Positions 5,784 to 12,964 of a stretch of DNA of 64,000 bases are shown here, piece by piece. Each line of letters opens with the position of its first letter. The stretch's first letter is position 1. Below the pieces are notes generated by a model that did not search any database, was not told the DNA's origin, and worked only from the letters and a program-made list of their open reading frames with translations. A program made the position numbers and the translations under genes. Where the stretch lies: contig JBLGAC010000004.1 of the NCBI GenBank assembly GCA_047610385.1, positions 1 through 64,000 on the forward strand, in the 5' to 3' direction. The stretch comes from JBOCEF01 sp047610385 (lineage in GTDB: Bacteria; Pseudomonadota; Alphaproteobacteria; Rhodobacterales; Rhodobacteraceae).

Positions 5784-7625
5784 TTGGCAGACTTGTTGGC
5801 TTGGGCGGCAGATCTGGTGCGGCGCGCGGCGTCCTATGTCGAGGTCACGCCGTCCGGGTGCGGCCTGCGCATCCTCGGGCGGGTGACGGAGGACTTTCCG
5901 CCGACCCACACCAAACGCAAGCACGACGGCGGCGGCGAGTTCGAGATCTACGCCAACCTCGCCACGGCCCGCTACATCACCGTCACCGGCGACCGCTTGC
6001 CCGGCGTGCCGGATCGCCTCGCGCCGCTGGATGATCTGGCGCGGGAGTTGTTGCAGTCTGACGCCGCCCCGCCCGCACCGAGCGCCAGAACATCGCCTAA
6101 CCACGCCTTCGACCTGCCTGCGGAGCTTCGGGCGCGGATCGCCGACCCTGCCGCCGCCGACCGCTCCGGCGCGTTCCAAAGCATTGTGAACAGCCTGCAT
6201 CTTCTGGGCGTGAGCGAGGCCGACGCGCTGGCGATATTCGAGGCGCATCCGAACGGCCCCGCCTGCAAATACATCGAAGGCGGGCGGTTGGCGGCGGAGC
6301 TTGGCAGATCTTGGGACAAGGCCGCGACCGGCGTTCCCGCGCTCGCAGATCCGGGCGACGCGGCGGAGCTGGATCGCCTCGCCGCATTGTCCCCCTTGGA
6401 CTATGAGCGGGCGCGCGTCGCCGTCGCTGAGCGCTTCGCGGTGCGCGTGAGCGTGCTGGACAAGGAGGTGGCCCGCCGCCGCCCCGCCGCGCCCCCGGAC
6501 GACACCGGCGAGGATGACTTCCAACCGCCGGACCTCTGGCCCGAACCCGTCGATGGGGCGGAGGTGGCCGAGACCATCCGCGCCGCGCTCCTCGCCCATG
6601 TGGTGTTCCAGTCGCCAACCCACGCCGACGCTGCGACGCTGTGGATCTTGGGAACCTACCTGATGGGCGTGTGGTCGCTCTGGCCCAAGCTGCTTCTCAA
6701 AAGCCCTGAGAAACGATGCGGCAAGACCACGATGCTCGAAGTCATCGAGGCCCATGTCTGCGCGCCGATGATGACCGCGAACATCACCGCCGCCGCGCTG
6801 TTCCGCTCCATCGAAAAATGGCGCCCGACGCTGATCATTGATGAAGCCGACCGTTTCCTGACCGCGAACGAAGAGGCCAATGGGATCATCAACGCCGGGC
6901 ATACCCGCCGCGCGGCCTTCGTGATGCGGGTGGTCGAGCGCAATGGCGAGTATGAGCCGGTTCGCTTCAGCGTGTGGGGTGCGCAGGTGGTCGCCTGCAT
7001 CGGCGCGCAGATGGACACCTTGGAGGATCGATCGATCTTGATCGGCCTGCGCCGCAAGCTGTCGTCCGAGCGGGTGGAGGGCGTGCCGCGCAAGCTGTTC
7101 GAGATGCGCGCGCCGCTCCGCCGCAAGGCCGCGCGCTGGGCCTTGGACAATGCCGCCGCCATCGAGGCGGATGACCGCGAGCCGCCCGATTGCGGCAATG
7201 ACCGGGCGCGGGACAATTGGGGGCCGCTATGGGCCATCGCCGCGGCGCTGGGCGGCCCCTGGCCTGAGCGGGCCGTGACCGCCTACGCGGAAATGGAGCA
7301 GCGCGAGAACGTCGAGGACAACGACTCCGAAGGCGTGATGCTGCTGCGCGATCTGTGGGAAATCTTCGGGGCCGCCAGCGCGGATCGGATTGCGAGCGCA
7401 TCGATCCTGTCGGAGCTGCTGACGATGGAGGACCGCCCGTGGAATGAGTTCCGCTTCGGCCGCCCCCTCACGGCGGCGGGGCTGGCCAAGCTGATGAAGC
7501 CCTTCAACGTGCGCGTGAACAAGCATCGGTTCGGCGCTGGAACGCAACGCGGCTACGCCAAGCGCGATGTCGAGGAAGCCTTCCGCCGCTATTGCTGCGA
7601 TCCAAGTGGAACACTGGAACAATGA
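5784..7625 (+). CDS. DUF3631-type primase/helicase, N-terminally truncated
   Basis: Phage and satellite proteins of this type normally carry an N-terminal primase-polymerase domain, a P-loop ATPase and a DUF3631 end. The 613 residues here begin inside the primase-polymerase domain: SYVEVTPSGCGLRI at 17-30 and FEIYANLATARYITVTGDRL near 53-72. The catalytic N-terminal half is absent. An in-frame TAA at 5772-5774 lies just before the only possible start (TTG 5784), which has no ribosome binding site. The ATPase part is intact, with Walker A SPEKRCGKTT near 307-316 and Walker B LIIDEAD near 350-356. The helicase part could still work, but primer synthesis is probably lost. The stop codon lies inside the repeat array at 7603-7737. 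Confidence 0.75.
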   Translation: MADLLAWAADLVRRAASYVEVTPSGCGLRILGRVTEDFPPTHTKRKHDGGGEFEIYANLATARYITVTGDRLPGVPDRLAPLDDLARELLQSDAAPPAPSARTSPNHAFDLPAELRARIADPAAADRSGAFQSIVNSLHLLGVSEADALAIFEAHPNGPACKYIEGGRLAAELGRSWDKAATGVPALADPGDAAELDRLAALSPLDYERARVAVAERFAVRVSVLDKEVARRRPAAPPDDTGEDDFQPPDLWPEPVDGAEVAETIRAALLAHVVFQSPTHADAATLWILGTYLMGVWSLWPKLLLKSPEKRCGKTTMLEVIEAHVCAPMMTANITAAALFRSIEKWRPTLIIDEADRFLTANEEANGIINAGHTRRAAFVMRVVERNGEYEPVRFSVWGAQVVACIGAQMDTLEDRSILIGLRRKLSSERVEGVPRKLFEMRAPLRRKAARWALDNAAAIEADDREPPDCGNDRARDNWGPLWAIAAALGGPWPERAVTAYAEMEQRENVEDNDSEGVMLLRDLWEIFGAASADRIASASILSELLTMEDRPWNEFRFGRPLTAAGLAKLMKPFNVRVNKHRFGAGTQRGYAKRDVEEAFRRYCCDPSGTLEQ

Positions 7626-7737
7626 CGCGATTGCAATGGCTTAGTCCGGATTCAAGGTGGAACATCACCCCACTATGTTCCACTTTGAATGACCCGTAAC
7701 GCATTGAAAACATGCACTTGCTCCAGTGTTCCACTTG
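7603..7737. repeat. Origin-like inverted repeats behind the primase gene
   Basis: A perfect 16-bp inverted repeat, CAAGTGGAACACTGGA at 7603-7618 and its complement at 7722-7737, encloses an inner hairpin whose arms are TGGAACAT (7658-7665) and ATGTTCCA (7675-7682). The heptamer TGGAACA appears five times: forward at 7607, 7615 and 7658, reverse at 7676 and 7727. The array straddles the stop codon of the primase. Such layouts are typical of initiator-bound origins in phage satellites; the function is inferred. Confidence 0.65.
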
Positions 7738-7765
7738 CCATCCCCGAAATCGGAAGGGAAACTAC

Positions 7766-8368
7766 ATGACAGACCCCAAGCCGCCCGCCCCGCCCTATGA
7801 CCCGACGCCCGACGAAATGGCGGTTCTGCGCCGCCTGGCCGAGCATCGCGCCGCGGCCCCTGAAATAACCATGCGCCAGACCGAGGACGGCCCGTCCCTG
7901 ATCGTCAAGCACCCTAGCCAATCTGTCGGGCGCGCGATGCTGCTGAACGCGCTGGGCGCCCGCGATCCCGAGTTCCTGGCCCCGTTCCTGACGCAGATCG
8001 TCAACGTCACCTCAAAGGGTGGCGAAGTGGATGAGGCCGCGACGAACTTCATGCTGGCGACGATCAAGGATCTGGAGCCGCGCGACACGACCGAAGCGAT
8101 GTTGGCGGCGCAGATGGCGGCGGTTCACATGGCGGCGCTGCGGATGGCGCGGCAACTGGCGGCGGCGGAGATGATCCCGCAACAGGACGCCGCCGAGCGG
8201 GCGTTCAACAAGCTGGCCCGCACCTTCGCCGCGCAGATGGACACGTTGAAGCGCTACCGCTCGAAGGGCGAGCAAAAAGTGACGGTGCAGCATGTCACCG
8301 TGAACGATGGCGGGCAGGCCGTGGTCGGCGACGTGCGGGCAGGGGGGAGGGGCGATGGAAAAGCATGA
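7766..8368 (+). CDS. Hypothetical element protein with Ala/Met-rich helices
   Basis: This 200-residue protein starts at ATG 7766, preceded by GGAAGGGAA. An upstream ATG at 7712 would read through the repeat array and has no ribosome binding site. The N-terminus is Pro-rich (PKPPAPPYDPTPDE). The middle is long and helical (AMLAAQMAAVHMAALRMARQ), and the end has a small beta motif, KVTVQHVTVNDGGQAVVGDV. Proteins with this end are familiar from alphaproteobacterial prophages, usually next to an HGGxP protein as here. Function is unknown. Confidence 0.65.
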   Translation: MTDPKPPAPPYDPTPDEMAVLRRLAEHRAAAPEITMRQTEDGPSLIVKHPSQSVGRAMLLNALGARDPEFLAPFLTQIVNVTSKGGEVDEAATNFMLATIKDLEPRDTTEAMLAAQMAAVHMAALRMARQLAAAEMIPQQDAAERAFNKLARTFAAQMDTLKRYRSKGEQKVTVQHVTVNDGGQAVVGDVRAGGRGDGKA

Positions 8369-8624
8369 CGCCAACCCCATGCACAGCGCCCACGCCGCCC
8401 CGCGATGCTGCGCGAGGTCGAAGCGCACCGGCCTGCCATGCCGCGCCCCGGCTGTGAGGGGCTGGCGCGTGTGCCGGATGCACGGGGCGCGGGGCGGTGC
8501 GCCGGAGGGGCCGCAGAATGGCGCGTGGCGGCATGGGGAGAGCGGGCGGGAGGCTGTGGAGCGGTGGCGGGAGGTGGCGGGGTTGGTGGCGCTGGTGCGG
8601 GAGTTGGTGCGTGAGATCACTTGA
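8355..8624 (+). CDS. HGGxP-type small zinc-binding-like phage protein
   Basis: This 89-residue protein starts at ATG 8355, behind GGAGG and overlapping the end of the previous gene. It carries a short Cys/His module: CCARSKRTGLPC, then APAVRGWRVCRMHGARGGAP. This is the conserved pattern of small proteins in alphaproteobacterial prophages and gene-transfer islands. The Cys and His residues could bind one zinc ion. The C-terminus is a charged helix. Its role is not known. It is the last gene before the tRNA-like end of the element. Confidence 0.7.
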   Translation: MEKHDANPMHSAHAAPRCCARSKRTGLPCRAPAVRGWRVCRMHGARGGAPEGPQNGAWRHGESGREAVERWREVAGLVALVRELVREIT

Positions 8625-8693
8625 GGATGCTGAGGGCCATTGAGCTGATGCCGAATTCATAAGCTCTCCAAATATCGCAGGCCGGTTGCCGTG

Positions 8694-8745
8694 CGTCAGG
8701 CTCATAACCTGAAGGCCTTGGGTTCAAATCCTACTCCAGCAACCA
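8694..8745 (+). pseudogene. 3' fragment of an initiator tRNA (tRNA-fMet); probable attachment site
   Basis: The stretch has the anticodon arm GTCAGGCTCATAACCTGA with anticodon CAT, then a T-arm with GGTTCAAATCC, and ends with GCAACCA, as bacterial initiator tRNAs do. The acceptor strand TCCAGCA has no partner (TGCTGGA) upstream, and the T-stem contains a mismatch, so this is not a working tRNA. A 3' tRNA fragment on the + strand at the right end of an element is what integration into a tRNA gene leaves behind. The intact gene would lie left of the window. Confidence 0.65.
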
Positions 8746-8841
8746 AAATTATAAAATATATCAAAGACTTAAATGTTGAGCGTTTCGCTTGTGTATAGAC
8801 ACTCGCAAAACACCTCAACGCCACCTCAACGTTTGACGAGT

Positions 8842-8867
8842 CCCCCCTGAAACACAGGGGGCTTTTT
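8842..8867 (+). terminator. Intrinsic terminator
   Basis: CCCCCTG at 8843-8849 pairs with CAGGGGG at 8855-8861 around a five-base loop, followed by CTTTTT. It lies just after the tRNA fragment and would originally have ended the tRNA transcript. Confidence 0.65.
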
Positions 8868-9131
8868 GCGTTTGACCTAACGAAATCCCCCGTGGCAACA
8901 TCGCCCGATGATCGAGTTCCGTAAGCGGCCATTGGCGCAGGCGCAGCGAAAGCTCACTCTGTCCGGCGTTGCAGACCTTAGAGCGTAGCGCAGCGAAGGT
9001 CTGCGCACAGCCCTTGCTGTCGATCGACACGAACGGCCCATAGCTGCCGTTCAAGCCTCACGCAGCGAACGGCGGCTCTGAGCCCTTAGCAGCAAATGCT
9101 ACATCATGAACTAAAGTCTGCTTCCTTCAGT
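8868..9131. other. Non-coding stretch between tRNA fragment and sulfotransferase
   Basis: I find no supported gene here. The text contains short GAACGG/CCGTTC inverted pieces near 9035-9075, a style of dispersed non-coding sequence I associate with this bacterial group. It provides the 3' side of the sulfotransferase gene. Confidence 0.35.
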
Positions 9132-10097
9132 TCATGAAGTCCAGTGCGCCAGAGACAGACCTGTGAGGCGCTCAATTTGGCAGCGTTCGCTTTGATATCT
9201 GCCAGCGAGAGAACGCGTTGTGTCCTCACGCAGCACAGGAACTAGACGCCGAGGGCCTTCGAGGAAATGACGAAGCTTTGCCCTGAGGCGCGGGGGCATT
9301 AATCGCTTGAGCAGCGCCTGAGCCGGTCCTGGATGTTTCAATCGACGTTCTAATCTAGGGCGGCCTGACACGTCCACCAAGTCGCGGGTCGAGTTGACCC
9401 GTTCATTTCGAACCAAGACAATCGGTTCAATGCGCAGATGCTCACAGATCTGACGCCAACAGTGTTCTGGTGCGTCTTGCAAATCTTGATACTCTAGAAC
9501 GAGTATCTGCTCTTTGGGGAATACGGCGAAGTATTTTTCGATTTGTGACAGATAGTGGCCATGGGTCGCGTAACAATGGCCCGGGCTCCATCCGTCAATA
9601 AAACGCTTCTCTTCTTGCTCGAGCGCCTCTTCGAAAGTTTCACAGGGTTCGAAACTATCGCGCACGTGGTGCATGAACTGAGAGAATGCCCGTTCAACTG
9701 GATCCCGCAAAAGAATGATAATCCGTGCATCCGGGCGCGCCATTGCGATCCGCCCTGCAACATATTCATCCAACAGATAAACCGGCGAGATGTCCCCTGT
9801 TAGCCGTGTGCCTGCTGCGTCGTACAATTCGGCATAGGAGTCGCGGTTGACGGTGATTTGCCTGACGTAATCTGGATCATAGGGACCGTTCTTTGGAATT
9901 GCAGAGCTGCCAGCATAGGCGAAATAGCTTGGTTCTTTAACACTCGGTAAGAAAACATCCGGATGTGACCGTAACCAATGATAGACAGCCGTAGTTCCAG
10001 CTTTTGGTGCTCCAACGACGAAGAAATGTGGAGAGAAGTCAGCATGCGATTTCATCATGTTTGGAGCGTGACCCATCGGCCCACCTTTTTCAATCAC
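9132..10097 (-). CDS. Sulfotransferase family protein
   Basis: This 321-residue cytosolic enzyme should move a sulfuryl group from PAPS to a hydroxyl or amine acceptor. The 5'-phosphosulfate loop VVGAPKAGTTAVYHWLRSHP lies near residues 27-46, and the 3'-phosphate motif LLRDPVERAFSQFMH lies near 128-142. Both are signatures of the carbohydrate/heparan-type sulfotransferase domain. The length is normal and no membrane segment is seen. The acceptor is unknown; a cell-surface polysaccharide is likely. The gene stands alone between the tRNA fragment and an insertion sequence, which fits an accessory surface-modification gene. Confidence 0.85.
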   Translation of the reverse strand: MIEKGGPMGHAPNMMKSHADFSPHFFVVGAPKAGTTAVYHWLRSHPDVFLPSVKEPSYFAYAGSSAIPKNGPYDPDYVRQITVNRDSYAELYDAAGTRLTGDISPVYLLDEYVAGRIAMARPDARIIILLRDPVERAFSQFMHHVRDSFEPCETFEEALEQEEKRFIDGWSPGHCYATHGHYLSQIEKYFAVFPKEQILVLEYQDLQDAPEHCWRQICEHLRIEPIVLVRNERVNSTRDLVDVSGRPRLERRLKHPGPAQALLKRLMPPRLRAKLRHFLEGPRRLVPVLREDTTRSLAGRYQSERCQIERLTGLSLAHWTS

Positions 10098-10305
10098 GGA
10101 ACGGCATAGGTGCGTCGACCTTGTGGATTACGCCGCCATACTTTCGGATAGCTAATTCGTCATTTCAGAGCTTTCGTGAGACAAGACGCCATCCCAAGCA
10201 GTCATTCGTAGAGCAAAATCCAGAGGTGGCTCGGTTTGTTTGAACAGCTGCCGGGCGTTTTCTAAGTGGATTTCCGCCTCGTTTACGCTGCCGCCGCTTC
10301 CGACG

Positions 10306-11112
10306 TCAGCGCGTTGAAGTAGGCCTGATCGGGGTTTTTCCGTCAAGGGACGAGTGGGGCCGCCGGCCGTTGTAGAAGCCGAGATATCGCCCTATGGAGG
10401 CGCGAGCCTCCGATACGCTGGCGTAGGCCCGCAGGTAAACCTCCTCGTATTTGATGGTCCGCCAGAGGCGTTCGACGAAGACGTTGTCCCGCCAAGCCCC
10501 TTTGCCATCCATGCTGATCTTGATCTTATGTGCCGCCAGCACCTTGATGAACTCGGCCCCGGTGAACTGGCTGCCCTGGTCCGTGTTGAATATCTCGGGC
10601 TTGCCGTGCCGGGTCAGCGCCTCTTCGACAGCCGCTATGCAAAAGTCGGCCTCCAAGGTGATCGACACCCGCCATGCCAGAACCCGGCGCGTGAACCAGT
10701 CAAGGACGGCGGCGAGATAGATGAAGCCCCGCGCCATCGGAATGTAGGTGATGTCCATCGCCCAGACTTGGTTGGGCCGGGTGACGGCCAGCTTTCGCAG
10801 CAGATAGGGGTAAACCTTGTGGCCCGGCGCCGGTTTCGAGGTGTTTGGCTTGCGATACAGCGCTTCGACACCCATCCGTTTCATCAGGGTCGCGACGTGC
10901 AACCGGCCCGCCTTGACCCCTTCTTGCGCCAGCAGGTCCCGCAACATCCTAGCGCCCGCAAAGGGAAACTCCATGTGCAGCTTGTCGATCCGGTGCATCA
11001 GCTTCAGATCGGCGTCCGAGACCGGGCGGGGCTGGTAATAGACGCTGCCGCGGCTGATCCCCAGCGCGCCGGCCTGGCGGCTGACGCTGAGCTTTGATGT
11101 GCGATCGATCAT
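10306..11112 (-). CDS. IS3-family transposase OrfB, frameshifted near the C-terminus
   Basis: The protein is a DDE transposase of 268 residues. It has an HTH-like N-terminus (a helix_turn_helix_21-type segment with HRIDKLHMEFPFAGARML) and an rve integrase core with MDITYIPM (first Asp), FNTDQGSQFT (second Asp) and the final Glu in DNVFVERLWRTIKYEEVY. The end reads SLDGKTPIRPTSTR and then stops. Relatives continue SLDGKTPDQAYFNAL, and that text is present one base out of frame (through ALTSEAAAA and a stop near 10267), so a single-base deletion has replaced the last residues. The catalytic core is intact and activity may survive. Confidence 0.85.
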   Translation of the reverse strand: MIDRTSKLSVSRQAGALGISRGSVYYQPRPVSDADLKLMHRIDKLHMEFPFAGARMLRDLLAQEGVKAGRLHVATLMKRMGVEALYRKPNTSKPAPGHKVYPYLLRKLAVTRPNQVWAMDITYIPMARGFIYLAAVLDWFTRRVLAWRVSITLEADFCIAAVEEALTRHGKPEIFNTDQGSQFTGAEFIKVLAAHKIKISMDGKGAWRDNVFVERLWRTIKYEEVYLRAYASVSEARASIGRYLGFYNGRRPHSSLDGKTPIRPTSTR

Positions 11113-11420
11113 TTTCTTGCGCTCGGCAACAGACCCGCCTTGCCGAGCGCGCCGGACAAAAAATCGTTCTCCAGCGCCAACTCCCCGATCTTCGCATGCA
11201 GGGTCTTCACGTCAATGACCGGCTCCGCCTCGGATTTCGGGGCCGCGCCAAACACCCCGGTGGCGCCTTCCAGGAGCTGATCGCGCCATTGCTTGATTTG
11301 GTTCGGATGGACATCAAAGTCCTGAGCCAGCTCGATCAAGGTCTTCTCGCCCTTGATCGCCGCTACAGCGACTTTCGCCTTGAAGGCCGGGCTGTGGTTC
11401 CGGCGCGGTCGTCTCGGCAT
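11109..11420 (-). CDS. IS3-family transposase OrfA
   Basis: This is the small DNA-binding half of the IS3 transposase, about 103 residues from ATG 11420 (GGAG six bases upstream); ATG 11426 is an alternative start. It has the usual helix-turn-helix (FKAKVAVAAIKGEKTLIELA, DFDVHPNQIKQWRDQLLEG) followed by a leucine-zipper-like helix (LHAKIGELALENDFLSGAL). Its stop overlaps the OrfB start as ATGA, with an AAAA run beside it, as expected for -1 frameshift production of the OrfAB fusion. Confidence 0.85.
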   Translation of the reverse strand: MPRRPRRNHSPAFKAKVAVAAIKGEKTLIELAQDFDVHPNQIKQWRDQLLEGATGVFGAAPKSEAEPVIDVKTLHAKIGELALENDFLSGALGKAGLLPSARK

Positions 11421-11592
11421 GGTCATCTCCTCGCTCGCGGCAATCATGCCGCCGTTGCGCGGAAAATCCACTTATCCCGGGTGTTCAGTTTTCCCGAGCC
11501 ACCTCTGCGCCCTTCAGCGCCACCTATCCGTCCTGTGCGCTATTGCCTTCTGAGGTGACCAACAGCCGCCAATGGTCCAGTGATATCGCACC

Positions 11593-11638
11593 GCGTGGAA
11601 GACAGGTGGAAGACAGGCTAAAAGCCCGTCTTCCACGC
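11593..11638. repeat. Short direct and inverted repeats next to tRNA-Arg
   Basis: GTGGAAGACAGG occurs twice in tandem (11595-11606, 11606-11617, sharing one base). GCGTGGAAGAC at 11593-11603 is inverted as GTCTTCCACGC at 11628-11638. The stretch 11507-11660 holds no gene. It lies between the insertion sequence and the 3' end of the tRNA gene, where attachment-site sequences are expected. Confidence 0.45.
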
Positions 11639-11662
11639 TATCGTCTAAGTCATTGAATTTTT

Positions 11663-11739
11663 TGGTGCACCGGGAGGGATTCGAACCCCCGGCCCCCAGA
11701 TTCGTAGTCTGGTGCTCTATCCAGCTGAGCTACCGGTGC
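11663..11739 (-). tRNA. tRNA-Arg (anticodon ACG)
   Basis: The reverse strand folds into a full cloverleaf of 77 bases. It starts GCACCGGTAGCTCAGC, has the anticodon loop CTACGAA (anticodon ACG), the T-arm GGTTCGAATCC, and an encoded CCA end. Its 3' end faces the accessory region to the left, so it may also have served as an integration target. Confidence 0.93.
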
Positions 11740-11854
11740 ATCGTCGCCGCGCGTTTCCGCTTGGCGTGAAGCGGTGTTTAAGCCGGGCGCCCGTGGAGCG
11801 CAAGGGACTTTTTCCAGATTTGTCCCAGCTTTTTGAAATGGATGCCGAGGCCGT

Positions 11855-12964
11855 TCACTCCGCCATTCGCTCTGGCGCTGCGTCGCGCCACGCGGGCGGC
11901 TCTCCGGGGCCAGACGCCGCTTCGTAGACCGCGCGCGCCACCGCCCGCGCCACGCAGTCCGCCGCGGCCGATCCAATGGCCGCCAGACGGGCGGCGCGGG
12001 CCGGGCCTGTGCCCATGTCGGCGCCGCCCGTGGCCAGCGCAAAGATCGTGTCGCCGTCGAACGGTGTGTGGGCAGGGCGGATCGCGCGGGCCAGTCCGTC
12101 CTGCGCCATCATGGCGACGCGCTTGCATTCCCCCGCGCTCAGGCTTGCGTTGACGGCGACGCAACCGATGGCGGTGTTGGCGCCCATGGCGACGCCAAGA
12201 TCGGCGGGCGCGGCGGCGGTGTCTGCGAACAGCGCGCTGACATCGACCCGCATCTTGCCATCGCCGGGGATCGGGGCCGGGTCAAAGGCCCAGTCCGGGC
12301 CGGGGCGGCGGGCGCCAAATTCGCCGTTCATTTCAAATGGCCAGGCCCAGAACGGCCCGCCCGGTCCCATGGCAACTGATCCGACCGGGTTCGCCGCCAC
12401 CAACGCGCCCACGAACAGCCCCGGCGCGATTTCCAGGGACGCCGACCCGACGCCGCCCTTCAGCGCGCCGGCCTTCGCCCCGCGCCCCGCCCCGACGGAG
12501 CCGAGCGCCACATCTCGCCCCGCAGCCTGCATCGCCGCGCGCGCCAGCGCGCCATGGGGCGGGCCGCTGGCTGCATAGGTGCCAGCGTTGTGGGGGCCCA
12601 GATCATAAAGGATCGCCGCAGGCACGATCGGCACCGGCGGATGGCCCGGCGCGACGGTCACGCCCCGTCCGGCCGCCGACAGCCAGACCGCCACCGCATC
12701 CGCCGCCCCCAGCCCCAGCGCAGAGCCGCCTGACAGCACGATGGCATGGGCGGCACCCACCTGATTTTCAGCCGACAGCGCGTCGATTTCCCGTGTGCCG
12801 GGGCCGCCGCCGCGCACGTCCGCGCCCGCGGGGCAGGCGGCGTCTGGCACGATCACGGTCACGCCGGTGCGCTGGTGGTCGTCATGGGCCTGTCCGACGG
12901 TCAGGCCCGGCACATCGGTGATCAGGTTCCGCGGCCCGGGGCGCGGCGTGAAGGCTGGGGTCAT
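11855..12964 (-). CDS. P1 (S58) family N-terminal-nucleophile aminopeptidase/esterase
   Basis: This 369-residue cytosolic enzyme belongs to the DmpA-like family that cleaves N-terminal residues or amide/ester bonds after self-processing. Family signatures are PGLTVGQAHD near the start, VLSGGSALGLGAADAV near 75-90, and the predicted self-cleavage/nucleophile region MGANTAIGCVAVNASL, where the Thr after Asn would become the new N-terminus. A third motif, HTPFDGDTIFALATG, lies near the end. The length is normal. The start overlaps the stop of the upstream kinase gene (ATGA at 12961-12964), so the two are co-transcribed. The substrate is unknown. Confidence 0.82.
   Translation of the reverse strand: MTPAFTPRPGPRNLITDVPGLTVGQAHDDHQRTGVTVIVPDAACPAGADVRGGGPGTREIDALSAENQVGAAHAIVLSGGSALGLGAADAVAVWLSAAGRGVTVAPGHPPVPIVPAAILYDLGPHNAGTYAASGPPHGALARAAMQAAGRDVALGSVGAGRGAKAGALKGGVGSASLEIAPGLFVGALVAANPVGSVAMGPGGPFWAWPFEMNGEFGARRPGPDWAFDPAPIPGDGKMRVDVSALFADTAAAPADLGVAMGANTAIGCVAVNASLSAGECKRVAMMAQDGLARAIRPAHTPFDGDTIFALATGGADMGTGPARAARLAAIGSAAADCVARAVARAVYEAASGPGEPPAWRDAAPERMAE

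Larger units (their letters stand above)
10222..11506 (-). mobile_element. IS3-family insertion sequence, about 1.3 kb
   Basis: The ends are imperfect inverted repeats: AGAGGTGGCTCGG at 10222-10234 and its complement CCGAGCCACCTCT at 11494-11506, with further partial matches inwards. They enclose overlapping orfA and orfB genes on the minus strand. No clear target-site duplication flanks the ends, so the element may have been rearranged after insertion. The transposase reading frame is damaged near its end. Confidence 0.8.

Noticed and set aside
5751..6902. 383-aa open frame on the minus strand
   Set aside because: It is antisense to the primase/helicase gene, has low-complexity Arg/Gly/His composition and no recognisable motif.
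8669..8745. Complete functional tRNA-Met
   Set aside because: The acceptor 5' strand and D-arm do not pair as required; only the 3' part matches initiator tRNA.
10152..10346. 64-aa frame crossing the left end of the IS
   Set aside because: It runs out of the transposase in a wrong frame through the inverted repeat; no gene remnant continues on the other side of the IS.
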